Source: Leeuwenhoekiella polynyae (lineage in GTDB: Bacteria > Bacteroidota > Bacteroidia > Flavobacteriales > Flavobacteriaceae). From it: a DNA stretch of 64,000 nucleotides. Both the position numbers and the translations under genes were made by a program. This document shows positions 1-7,662 of the stretch, piece after piece. Within the stretch, counting starts at the first letter, position 1; the number at the start of each line of letters is the position of its first letter. Below the pieces are notes generated by a model. It made no database searches, was not told where the DNA came from, and was given only the letters and a program-made list of their open reading frames with translations. Location: NCBI RefSeq assembly GCF_042683665.1, contig NZ_JBHUOO010000003.1. The stretch is one strand, 5' to 3'.

Positions 1-62
1 GCAAAGCCCAAATCAACGATTTACAAGAAACTTTAATTAAGGAGGAGTCCTTAATGTGTTAA
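1..62 (+). CDS. C-terminal end of an upstream gene (partial)
   Basis: An open frame enters the window from the left and stops with TAA at 60-62. The 19 visible residues begin KAQINDLQETL and end in SLMC. They look like the end of a helical protein with a charged, coiled-coil-like composition. A strong terminator follows about 40 bp later, which supports a real plus-strand gene ending here. The family cannot be told from so short a piece. Confidence 0.5.
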   Translation, partial: KAQINDLQETLIKEESLMC

Positions 63-99
63 CTTCAGAATAGGAGTATTTTGATGTTATGATTTGTTA

Positions 100-127
100 A
101 AAAGCGCGGGGGGAGCTCCGCGCTTTT
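100..127 (+). terminator. Rho-independent terminator
   Basis: AAAAGCGCGG (100-109) pairs perfectly with CCGCGCTTTT (118-127) around an 8-nt GC-rich loop, with T-rich sequence after it. It closes the plus-strand gene ending at 62. The A-rich left arm could also serve leftward transcription from the minus-strand ABC gene. Nothing else is seen between here and 258. Confidence 0.8.
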
Positions 128-258
128 AATTTCAGATAACTAGTTGACAAATACGATATGAATGCTTTTTTTCAACAAACAAAAATTACCCTTAAAGAAC
201 TTTTAGCGACTGCAAATACTTTTATTTTTTTAGCTAAAAAAGTATTCTTTTTTATGTT

Positions 259-1950
259 TTAAATCCCTTTGGGAATGGCATCTATAAGTTCTCTGGTGTA
301 TGTACTTTCAGGATTTGCATACACAGCATCGGCCTCACCTGTTTCTTCGAATTGCCCGTTACGCATTACTAGTAAGCGGTCTGAAATATATTTTACTACA
401 GCCAGATCGTGAGAGATAAATAAATAAGTAAACTGATAAGTTTCCTTAAGCTCATTGAGAAGATTAAGAACCTGAGCCTGCACCGAAATATCCAGAGCAG
501 ACACCGATTCGTCACAAACAATAAACTTGGGTTTTACCGCGATTGTACGTGCAATGCCAATGCGCTGACGTTGACCCCCACTAAACTCATGTGGATAGCG
601 ATCATAATGCTCAGGCAATAAGCCAACTTGCTCCAGCAATTTTAATGCTTCTGCTTTGCGCTCTTTTTTACAGCCATACAGTTTATGAACCTGCATCGCT
701 TCTGTGATCGATTGACCTACTGTCAACCGTGGATTCAGCGACGAGTAGGGATCCTGAAAGATGATCTGAATATCTTTCCGAAGTTTGCGCAGTTCGTTTG
801 ACTTCAGTTTTGTCAAATCTTTTCCGTTGTAGAAAATGCTTCCGGAAGTTGCTTTATCGAGCTGAAGAATTAAATTCCCTAAAGTTGATTTTCCGCAGCC
901 GCTCTCACCTACAAGCCCCAGCGTTTCGCCTTCGTAAATTTTAAAACTCACATTATTAACTGCTTTTACGGTTTCGGTTTTACCAAAAAAGGAAACTTTT
1001 GAGTAATATTCTTTCTGTGCGTTTTTAATCTCTAATAAGGGTGATTTGCTGTAAATATCCTGATGTTGTTTTTCCCGAGATTGGGAACTCAATGCTTGAG
1101 CTAAGGGTTTTCCGCTTAAAAAATCAGCAACAGTGGGTAGCTTACTCAGACGTTCGGTAGTCGAAGGTCGGGCATAGATCAAAGCCTTCGTGTAATCTTC
1201 TTGTGGATTTTTAAAAATTGAAGTTGCAGTGCCTCTTTCGACAATTTTACCCCGGTACATAACCAGAACCCGATCTGCTATTTCGCTAACTAAAGACAAA
1301 TCGTGCGAAATAAAGAGAATACTCATTGCTGTTTGCTGTTGCAGCTCTTTTAAAAGCAGAATGATCTCTTTTTGAACAGTAACGTCAAGCGCGGTTGTAG
1401 GCTCGTCTGCGATGAGTAGTTGCGGTTTACAAGCAATTGCCATAGCAATCATGACACGCTGTTTCTGACCACCGCTTATCTCGTGTGGATACGCTTTAAA
1501 AACACTCTCGGGACGGGGAAGTTTTACTTGCTCAAACAATCTTAAAGTCTCAGCTTTTGCTGCTTCGTGACTGATTTGCTGATGTCTTTTTAAAATTTCG
1601 GTGACTTGTTTACCACAACGCATTGAAGGGTTCAATGAACTCATAGGTTCTTGAAAAATCATAGAAATCGCGTTCCCTCGTATCTTCTGAAGCTGTTTAT
1701 CTGAATACGTCAAGAGATCTTTTCCTTCAAAAATAATCTTACCGGAAATTACTTCAGAAATACGTTTAGGAAGTAAACCCAAAACAGCCAGATTGGTCAC
1801 AGATTTACCCGAGCCAGACTCACCCACAACGCCTACAATTTCATTTTTATAAACGTCAAAGTTGATGTCGTGTAAAACTTGATTGAGTTTATTGCCGGTC
1901 TTAAAACCTATGCTTAGATTTTCTACTGAAAGAAGTGCTGTTTTGTTCAC
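259..1950 (-). CDS. Fused double ATP-binding ABC protein (peptide/nickel transport type)
   Basis: This protein carries two complete ABC ATPase domains in one chain, as in E. coli YejF and the Opp/Dpp D+F pairs. Domain 1 has Walker A GESGSGKS at residues 43-50, signature SGGQKQR near 160 and Walker B LLIADEP. Domain 2 has Walker A GESGCGKS near 348 and signature SGGQRQR near 458. Both have the oligopeptide C-terminal extension around the YTKALIYARP and YTRELIDAIP stretches. It would power import of oligopeptides or related solutes from the cytoplasmic face of the inner membrane. No permease or binding protein is adjacent, so the partner must be elsewhere. It lies 28 bp after the exonuclease gene and is probably the last gene of that run. 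Confidence 0.9.
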   Translation of the reverse strand: MNKTALLSVENLSIGFKTGNKLNQVLHDINFDVYKNEIVGVVGESGSGKSVTNLAVLGLLPKRISEVISGKIIFEGKDLLTYSDKQLQKIRGNAISMIFQEPMSSLNPSMRCGKQVTEILKRHQQISHEAAKAETLRLFEQVKLPRPESVFKAYPHEISGGQKQRVMIAMAIACKPQLLIADEPTTALDVTVQKEIILLLKELQQQTAMSILFISHDLSLVSEIADRVLVMYRGKIVERGTATSIFKNPQEDYTKALIYARPSTTERLSKLPTVADFLSGKPLAQALSSQSREKQHQDIYSKSPLLEIKNAQKEYYSKVSFFGKTETVKAVNNVSFKIYEGETLGLVGESGCGKSTLGNLILQLDKATSGSIFYNGKDLTKLKSNELRKLRKDIQIIFQDPYSSLNPRLTVGQSITEAMQVHKLYGCKKERKAEALKLLEQVGLLPEHYDRYPHEFSGGQRQRIGIARTIAVKPKFIVCDESVSALDISVQAQVLNLLNELKETYQFTYLFISHDLAVVKYISDRLLVMRNGQFEETGEADAVYANPESTYTRELIDAIPKGI

Positions 1951-1978
1951 ACTTTAAAATTACAATATCTTGTTTGTT

Positions 1979-2698
1979 CTATACCGAAGTGACTTCAGAT
2001 TCCTCCAGAAGTTTTTCATTGCGTAGCCGTAAAAAGATCTGAGCAACTGCAACCACATCGCGCTCGCAGTATTCAATTATGCGCTCGATGTCTTTTTCTT
2101 TATAAAAAACATCACGTACCTGACTCCCGTCTATATCTGTTTTAGGAGAAGGAATATCCAGAATTTTAGTAAGTAATTTTAAGGAAGTATAATGTTTATA
2201 GTCACCAAATTTCCATAATTCTAAGGTGTCCAGATGTGGAACTTCCCATGGTTTTTTACCAAAGAGATCCAGCTTAAACGGAAGCCTTATGCCATTTACA
2301 ATCATTCGCCTGGCAATAAACGGAAAGTCAAATTCTTTACCATTATGTGCACAAAGCACGTGCTGTGGTTTGTTGTAATGCTCGCTAAGTAGCTTCTTAA
2401 AATCCAATAATTGTTGGTGTTCAGAACCGTGAAAAGAAGTGGTTCTAAAATTACGTTGCTCCCCGGAATTGTGAAAATAGCCTACTGAAATACACACGAT
2501 CTTCCCAAACTCTGCCCAAATACCCGCGCGGTCATAAAACGCTTCAGCAGTGAATTCATCTTTCCGTTGATATTCGGTTTTGTCTGCATACAGCTGTTGT
2601 AAATCAGCATCCAAATCATTAAAATTCTCATGCTGTGGTACGGTTTCAATATCCAGAAACAGGATGTTTTCAAGTTGGATTCGAGAGATCATATTCAA
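1979..2698 (-). CDS. 3'-5' exonuclease, DEDDy (PolB-like exonuclease) family
   Basis: The protein has the DEDD exonuclease motifs: ExoI FLDIETVP near residue 14, ExoII around LCAHNGKEFDFP, and ExoIII YCERDVVAV near 212, where Tyr lies four residues before Asp (the DEDDy type). It would remove nucleotides from DNA or RNA 3' ends with two metal ions. At 239 residues it is a free-standing exonuclease domain with no polymerase attached. Its start overlaps the stop of the serine hydrolase gene by 4 bp, so the two are translationally coupled. Its real substrate is unknown. Confidence 0.85.
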   Translation of the reverse strand: MNMISRIQLENILFLDIETVPQHENFNDLDADLQQLYADKTEYQRKDEFTAEAFYDRAGIWAEFGKIVCISVGYFHNSGEQRNFRTTSFHGSEHQQLLDFKKLLSEHYNKPQHVLCAHNGKEFDFPFIARRMIVNGIRLPFKLDLFGKKPWEVPHLDTLELWKFGDYKHYTSLKLLTKILDIPSPKTDIDGSQVRDVFYKEKDIERIIEYCERDVVAVAQIFLRLRNEKLLEESEVTSV

Positions 2699-3834
2699 TT
2701 CATTTTATAGGCTTCTTCAAGATAGCTGTCTAGTTCATCGGGATAAAAAGTTTCATTTACCTTACCGCGACTGTGACCCAATCTTACTACGATTAAATCA
2801 TCTTCAGGAATTACCATCACATATTGCCCCAGATGGCCGCGCATCATAAAGACCTTTTTGCCTTTAAAATCTTTAAGCCAAAATCCGTATCCGTAGGGCT
2901 CCCCTGAGAATCGGGGTGTGATCGATTTGGTGACGAACATAGAGTCTAAAATTTGGGTTCCTTTCCAGTTGCCATAGTCTTTGTAAAGTTTTGCGAGACG
3001 GGCAAAATCAAGTGCGTTAGAGGCAATACAACAATAGGCCTTTACGAGACCACCTTCTTCACTATCTAGCTGCCAAAGCGCATCTTCCGGGGAACCCAGA
3101 GGTTTCCAAAAACTTTTAGAAAGGTAGTCTGCGAGTTTTTTGCTGGTGGCTTTTTCGAGCACCATTGCTAAAAGTTGTGTGTTGCCGCTGAGGTATTTGT
3201 AACAGGTACCTGGTTTTTCTTTCATTCCTAAATTGAGCATTACTGGCTCTAAATCATCGTCAAAATAGGCTCGAGTAGTTACTGAAAACGGACTGTAATA
3301 CGTCTCGTCCCAATTGAGGCCGCTGGCCATAGAGGCCAGATCACCAACGGTCATTTGAGCTGCTGTTCCTGTGGAATATTCAGAAATAAAATCACCAACC
3401 GGCTGATTGAGACTTTTGATGTACCCATCTTTTATGGCCTTGCCCAGCATTGCTGAAACATAACTTTTTGCCATCGAAAACGAATTGCTTCTAGAATTCT
3501 GTCCAAAGCCATCATAATAATCTTCAAAAACTAGGCTGTCATTTTTGATCACCACGTAGGCAATAGAACCGTATGTTTTATGAATGTTTCGTAGCGTATC
3601 ACTGAGTTCATAGGTGTTGTAGTTCTTTGCCTGTGGCCAGGCCTGTGGGTTGCCGGCTTCAATACGCGTATTGTTAAACTTCTTGTAATCTTCAAGGTAT
3701 GCCGTAGTGTGACCGGTAAAATAGATGGTGCGTACAGCCTTGAGCAGATAGTCATAATCAAAAACATACAATGCAATGATGAGTACGACCAAAAAGCTTA
3801 TTAAACCAATAAAGAGGCGTTTAAGAAATTTCAT
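2695..3834 (-). CDS. Serine hydrolase, class C beta-lactamase fold
   Basis: A membrane-anchored member of the beta-lactamase/penicillin-binding-protein superfamily. Residues 7-27 form a hydrophobic helix (signal anchor), so the enzyme faces the periplasm. The SxxK nucleophile motif is SMAK near residue 119. A YLSGN stretch stands where the YxN motif is expected and RGHLGQ replaces the KTG triad, as is common in esterase or D-aminopeptidase-like members. It may be a cell-wall or ester hydrolase, and a true beta-lactamase role is unlikely. It overlaps the exonuclease gene by 4 bp and lies 51 bp after ogt. Confidence 0.85.
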   Translation of the reverse strand: MKFLKRLFIGLISFLVVLIIALYVFDYDYLLKAVRTIYFTGHTTAYLEDYKKFNNTRIEAGNPQAWPQAKNYNTYELSDTLRNIHKTYGSIAYVVIKNDSLVFEDYYDGFGQNSRSNSFSMAKSYVSAMLGKAIKDGYIKSLNQPVGDFISEYSTGTAAQMTVGDLASMASGLNWDETYYSPFSVTTRAYFDDDLEPVMLNLGMKEKPGTCYKYLSGNTQLLAMVLEKATSKKLADYLSKSFWKPLGSPEDALWQLDSEEGGLVKAYCCIASNALDFARLAKLYKDYGNWKGTQILDSMFVTKSITPRFSGEPYGYGFWLKDFKGKKVFMMRGHLGQYVMVIPEDDLIVVRLGHSRGKVNETFYPDELDSYLEEAYKMN

Positions 3835-3885
3835 AACTTAAAGATACCGAAAAAGGGTTATGATTTTTTAAGGAAATCCGTACTT

Positions 3886-4359
3886 CTAAAAAAGAGAATG
3901 TTGCATTACCGGACTTTCGTGTTCCAGCAACCATTTTTTTCGCCAGATTCCGCCGGCATAGCCGGTCATAGAGCTGTCGCTACCTATTACCCGATGGCAC
4001 GGAATAATAATGGCGATTGGGTTTTTCCCGTTTGCTGAGGCCGCTGCACGGATGACTTTAGGATCACCCAGATCTTTAGCCATTTGTAGATAGGAAATAG
4101 TTTTGCCAAAAGGAATTTGTGCAAGTTGAAGCCAAACACGTTTCTGAAAATCGGTTCCCTGTGGATTCAGTTTCAGGTTGAAGCTTTTGCGTTTTCCATC
4201 AAAATAATTGGTTAACTGAAACACTGCTTGTTGTAAAGCAACCGGAATGTTTTCACTTTGCGGAATTTTTTCATCTATAAATTCAACACGTTGCAGTCCC
4301 GATTCATCTCCCTGAATTAGGAGTGTTCCCAATGGCGAATCTACAAATGCTTCACTCAT
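3886..4359 (-). CDS. ogt: Methylated-DNA--protein-cysteine methyltransferase
   Basis: This suicide repair enzyme transfers the methyl group of O6-methylguanine to its own cysteine. The active-site motif PCHR lies in IIIPCHRVIG near residue 120, within the C-terminal DNA-binding domain. The helix-turn-helix recognition region GDPKVIRAAASANGKNP is intact. The length of 157 residues is typical of the short Ogt form without an Ada domain. Its start overlaps the stop of the CBS membrane protein gene by 4 bp, so the two are probably co-transcribed. Confidence 0.93.
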   Translation of the reverse strand: MSEAFVDSPLGTLLIQGDESGLQRVEFIDEKIPQSENIPVALQQAVFQLTNYFDGKRKSFNLKLNPQGTDFQKRVWLQLAQIPFGKTISYLQMAKDLGDPKVIRAAASANGKNPIAIIIPCHRVIGSDSSMTGYAGGIWRKKWLLEHESPVMQHSLF

Positions 4360-5534
4360 GCTGAAGGTTTATCAGAATCGGGCATATCTTCTCGCTTCAC
4401 GTCGGTATCATGTTGTGGTGAGAGCTTTACGTTAACAGGTGGCGTATTAACTTTTTCTAACGGAATTCCCATACGTTTTGCGCGACGTTCCCAGTTTTTA
4501 CGCGCTTGTACCTGCATATCTTCAATAGTATCGCTCTCGTCCATTATTTCAAGCCCCAGAAGGGTTTCAATAATGTCTTCCATGGTAACGATACCGATGG
4601 TGTTTCCAAATTCGTCAGTTACCAGCGCTAAGTGATCCCTGCTTTTTACGAAGGTGTCAAAAAGTAACGGTATGGGTTGGTCTGAATTTACAATAAGAAT
4701 ATCGCGCTTGATATCGGCAAGTGTTTTTTCGCCGTGCTCTTCTACGATCTCTTCAAGTACATCATCTTTAAGAATGAAACCCGTGATGTTATGCGATTTG
4801 TTTTCATAAACCGGGATTCTGGAAAATTTTAGATGCGGATGTTCTTTTTGAAATTCCTTTAAGGTCATGCTCTGATCTTCGGTAACCACAACCGGAAATG
4901 GGGTCATGACATCTTTGGCCATAACCGATTTAAAGACGAGTAGGTTTTTAATCACCGTGGTCTCGTTGTCTTCAAACACCCCTTCTTTTTCAGCGGCATC
5001 GGTAAGGGCCATAAATTCTTCGCGGCTCATGGTGCTAACGTGCGCTGATTTTCCGACAAGCTTAGTCACTTGCATTAAGATCCAGAGAATACCGGTGTAT
5101 TTTAATAAAATCAGTATTAAAGAGAGCGTTTTAGCCGTGAAATTCCCCAGAGATTTCCAGTAGGTAGCGCCTATGGTTTTTGGAATAATTTCTGAAAGAA
5201 CCAGAATGAGCAAGGTCATTATAGTAGAAACAATCGCGACAAAATTTAATCCTAAAATCGAGAAATTCCATCCAGACTCCGTTGCCATTGTACCGGCTTG
5301 ATCACCCACGAGAATCGCACCTACTGTGTGTGCGATAGTATTGAGCGTTAAAATTGCGATAAGCGGTTTGTCTATATCCTTTTTAAAGTTGGCCAAAGTT
5401 TTGGCGTAGGCATGACCTTCTTTGGTTTTAATACGGATAAAACTTGGAGTAACACTCAGTAAAACTGCCTCTAAGATCGAGCAGAGAAAGGAGAAAAATA
5501 TCGATATAAACGCAAACGCGATGAGTAGAGCCAT
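4356..5534 (-). CDS. CNNM/CorC-type membrane protein with DUF21 and CBS pair
   Basis: Residues 1-150 carry the DUF21 (CNNM) transmembrane domain with about four hydrophobic segments. They are followed by a tandem CBS pair around residues 195-325 (VMTPFPVVV and VTDEFGNTIGIVTMEDI). The usual C-terminal CorC/HlyC domain is absent; instead there is a short charged tail. Family members are linked to magnesium or cobalt efflux, with the CBS pair sensing nucleotides. It heads the minus-strand run 5534-259. Upstream, the minus strand reads TATATTTA, one base away from the TAnnTTTG box. Confidence 0.85.
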   Translation of the reverse strand: MALLIAFAFISIFFSFLCSILEAVLLSVTPSFIRIKTKEGHAYAKTLANFKKDIDKPLIAILTLNTIAHTVGAILVGDQAGTMATESGWNFSILGLNFVAIVSTIMTLLILVLSEIIPKTIGATYWKSLGNFTAKTLSLILILLKYTGILWILMQVTKLVGKSAHVSTMSREEFMALTDAAEKEGVFEDNETTVIKNLLVFKSVMAKDVMTPFPVVVTEDQSMTLKEFQKEHPHLKFSRIPVYENKSHNITGFILKDDVLEEIVEEHGEKTLADIKRDILIVNSDQPIPLLFDTFVKSRDHLALVTDEFGNTIGIVTMEDIIETLLGLEIMDESDTIEDMQVQARKNWERRAKRMGIPLEKVNTPPVNVKLSPQHDTDVKREDMPDSDKPSA

Positions 5535-5641
5535 GGGTTAGTTTGATTTGCGATAAATATACTATAAATCAAAAGGTCTGACCAATGGGTTAAGAAAAGC
5601 TTAGTTTATTTTAAAATAAAAAAGCCTTTTCAGGAAGTAGT

Positions 5642-6003
5642 TTAGCAATCATGATACTTAACAAACACGGCTTCTATTTTTTTACAAATGACAAGGAATG
5701 ATGAATCTGAATTCTCTTTTAAATAATCAAAGTGATCAATTGGGTCAAAATCTAGCAAAATATAATCTCCTTTCATTTCTAGAAGCCCATCTTTAATGCC
5801 ATTATTTTTTTTAACCAAAACATATCAATATTTGAAAAAACGATATTACTTAAAATCAAATAAATGGTTTCTTACTTATAACCGTTCAAAAGGTTTGAAC
5901 AGGTTATGGAAATTTTAATTTCACTGTGCTCTTTACTTGCTTCAACAGAGTTGATCCAGGAATCTGAAAACGAACCGTATTTGTCAATAACATTATTTAA
6001 CAT
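5642..6003 (-). pseudogene. Small broken gene of unknown family
   Basis: From an ATG at 6003 the minus strand reads MLNNVIDKYG...NGYK, then an in-frame TAA at 5872-5874, then continues as ETIYLILSNIV. At an A8 run (T8 at 5805-5812 on the plus strand) the frame must shift by one base to continue as GIKDGLLEMKGD and LDFDPIDHFDYLKE, ending KYHDC at a TAA at 5642. With both lesions repaired the product would be about 120 residues. The composition is protein-like throughout. I do not recognise the family. It lies between the DinB and CBS-protein genes on the same strand. Confidence 0.55.
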
Positions 6004-6029
6004 TAATTAGGACTATGAAATCATTTTAA

Positions 6030-6539
6030 TCACCACCCCGTATACCGAGGTGGCTTAATATCATTTAGGTTTAAATAAACAATGAGTTGCCCGCGATGAT
6101 GGGTGATATGATCCTGAAGCAAATTAAGAATCTGCAAACGCGATTTTTCACCTGCAAAGAAATCTACAGATTCTTCCAGTTTATTCTCGGGATAGCTTTT
6201 TATGGTTTCCTGAATTTGATCAAATGAAGATTCAAGATTGGCAATGATGCGCTTTTTTGGGTTCGCTGAAGTACTCACTTCGGCTTCTTTTTTATCAAAA
6301 TAAGTAGTGGCCAGCCATTCCATATTCCCGTTTATGTGCTCGAGTTGCTCCGCGAAGCTCATTTCACGCTCGGTAGGTTTGTAATTATACATCGAGTCAG
6401 GCATTTGCTCGGCAATAGCGATCAAATAGTTCTTTGAGTTTTGCCATTTTTCAAGCCAGACCTTTTTGTAAAGACTTTCCTGAGCTGAAATATGACTGAA
6501 ACTCAAAACGGCAATTATTAAGATGAAAAAATTACGCAT
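6030..6539 (-). CDS. Exported DinB-like four-helix protein
   Basis: Residues 1-19 form a signal peptide ending HISAQ. The rest matches the DinB/YfiT-like four-helix bundle: the metal-ligand histidines appear in AEQLEHINGNMEW and in LQDHITHHRGQL near the C-terminus. Such proteins are metal-dependent, thiol-related transferases or hydrolases of mostly unknown substrate; export is common in Bacteroidota members. It starts 2 bp after the hemB stop, so it is co-transcribed with hemB, although no link to heme synthesis is known. Confidence 0.85.
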   Translation of the reverse strand: MRNFFILIIAVLSFSHISAQESLYKKVWLEKWQNSKNYLIAIAEQMPDSMYNYKPTEREMSFAEQLEHINGNMEWLATTYFDKKEAEVSTSANPKKRIIANLESSFDQIQETIKSYPENKLEESVDFFAGEKSRLQILNLLQDHITHHRGQLIVYLNLNDIKPPRYTGW

Positions 6540-6541
6540 AA

Positions 6542-7531
6542 CTATGAAATCAATTTAACCACATCTTTTGCAAAATAGCTTGCGATCAGGTCTGCGCCGG
6601 CACGTTTAATAGCATAGGTCTGTTCCAGAACTACTGCATCGTGGTCGAGCCAGCCTTTTGCTGCAGCAGCTTTGATCATCGCATATTCACCACTTACCTG
6701 ATACACAGACACCGGAATGTTTACCGCATTTTTAATATCGCGTACGATATCCAGATAGCATAATCCGGGTTTTACCATCACAATATCAGCGCCTTCTTCG
6801 ATATCCATCAAGGTTTCTTTGATTGCTTCGTTTCGGTTTGCGTAGTCCATCTGGTAGGTTTTTTTGTCTTTAGGCACGTCTTTTAAATCTACCGGAGCAC
6901 TGTCTAACGCATCCCGAAACGGACCGTAAAATGCAGAGGCGTATTTAGCAGAATAACTCATTATACCTACATCGTGGTGACCTTCGTCTTCAAGCAGGGT
7001 GCGCATTTCAAAAATGCGACCGTCCATCATATCACTGGGAGCGATAAAGTCTGCTCCTGCATTCGCGTGCGAAAGTCCCATTTCTGCAAGCACTGCACTA
7101 GAATCATCATTGATGATTTTTCCGCCGCCCACAATACCATCATGGCCAAAAGAAGAGAACGGGTCAAGTGCTACATCAGTCATTACCACCATTTCAGGCT
7201 CGACATCTTTAACCGTTTTAATCGCGCGTTGCATCAATCCGTCAGGATTTAAAGCTTCGGTACCCACATTATCTTTAAGTTTATCGTCTACTTTCACAAA
7301 AAGCAAAACGCTTTTTAAGCCCATTTTCCAGAGTACTTTTATCTCTTTTGCGAGATTGTCTAAACTCAGGCGGTAATAGCCTGGCATCGATGCGATTTCA
7401 TCTTTAACCCCTTTTCCTTCAACAACAAAAAGAGGTACGATAAAATCATTGGGTGATATACTGGTCTCACGCACAAGCGAGCGCATAGCTTCAGAGGTAC
7501 GTAATCTGCGATTTCTTCTTAATGGGAACAT
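6542..7531 (-). CDS. hemB: Porphobilinogen synthase (delta-aminolevulinate dehydratase)
   Basis: Condenses two 5-aminolevulinate molecules to porphobilinogen in the cytoplasm. Active-site lysines are visible in SYSAKYAS and in VMVKPGL. The metal-binding loop reads DVALDPFSSFGHDG, without the three cysteines of zinc enzymes, which points to the magnesium-type site known from Pseudomonas. The length of 329 residues is normal. It is separated from the hemF-hemA operon by the convergent helicase gene and has its own promoter box. Confidence 0.97.
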   Translation of the reverse strand: MFPLRRNRRLRTSEAMRSLVRETSISPNDFIVPLFVVEGKGVKDEIASMPGYYRLSLDNLAKEIKVLWKMGLKSVLLFVKVDDKLKDNVGTEALNPDGLMQRAIKTVKDVEPEMVVMTDVALDPFSSFGHDGIVGGGKIINDDSSAVLAEMGLSHANAGADFIAPSDMMDGRIFEMRTLLEDEGHHDVGIMSYSAKYASAFYGPFRDALDSAPVDLKDVPKDKKTYQMDYANRNEAIKETLMDIEEGADIVMVKPGLCYLDIVRDIKNAVNIPVSVYQVSGEYAMIKAAAAKGWLDHDAVVLEQTYAIKRAGADLIASYFAKDVVKLIS

Positions 7532-7551
7532 AATATTCTGTATTTTACGGG

Positions 7552-7572
7552 CAAATTTACTCGATAATCGAG
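7552..7572 (-). promoter_or_regulatory. hemB promoter box with adjacent palindrome
   Basis: The minus strand carries TAAATTTG (7552-7559), an exact TAnnTTTG -7 box, 20 bp before the hemB ATG. Directly upstream lies a perfect 13-bp palindrome CTCGATTATCGAG (7560-7572), in the spacer where a repressor would block polymerase. No clear -33 TTG was found. The box is supported by consensus; the operator role is inferred. Confidence 0.5.
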
Positions 7573-7662
7573 ACTAAATCTTTCAGAGCTCGAATCGAAT
7601 TTAAGACAGTTTTACTTTAATGCCTGTATTGGTGTATAACACGGTAAATTTACTATTATATT

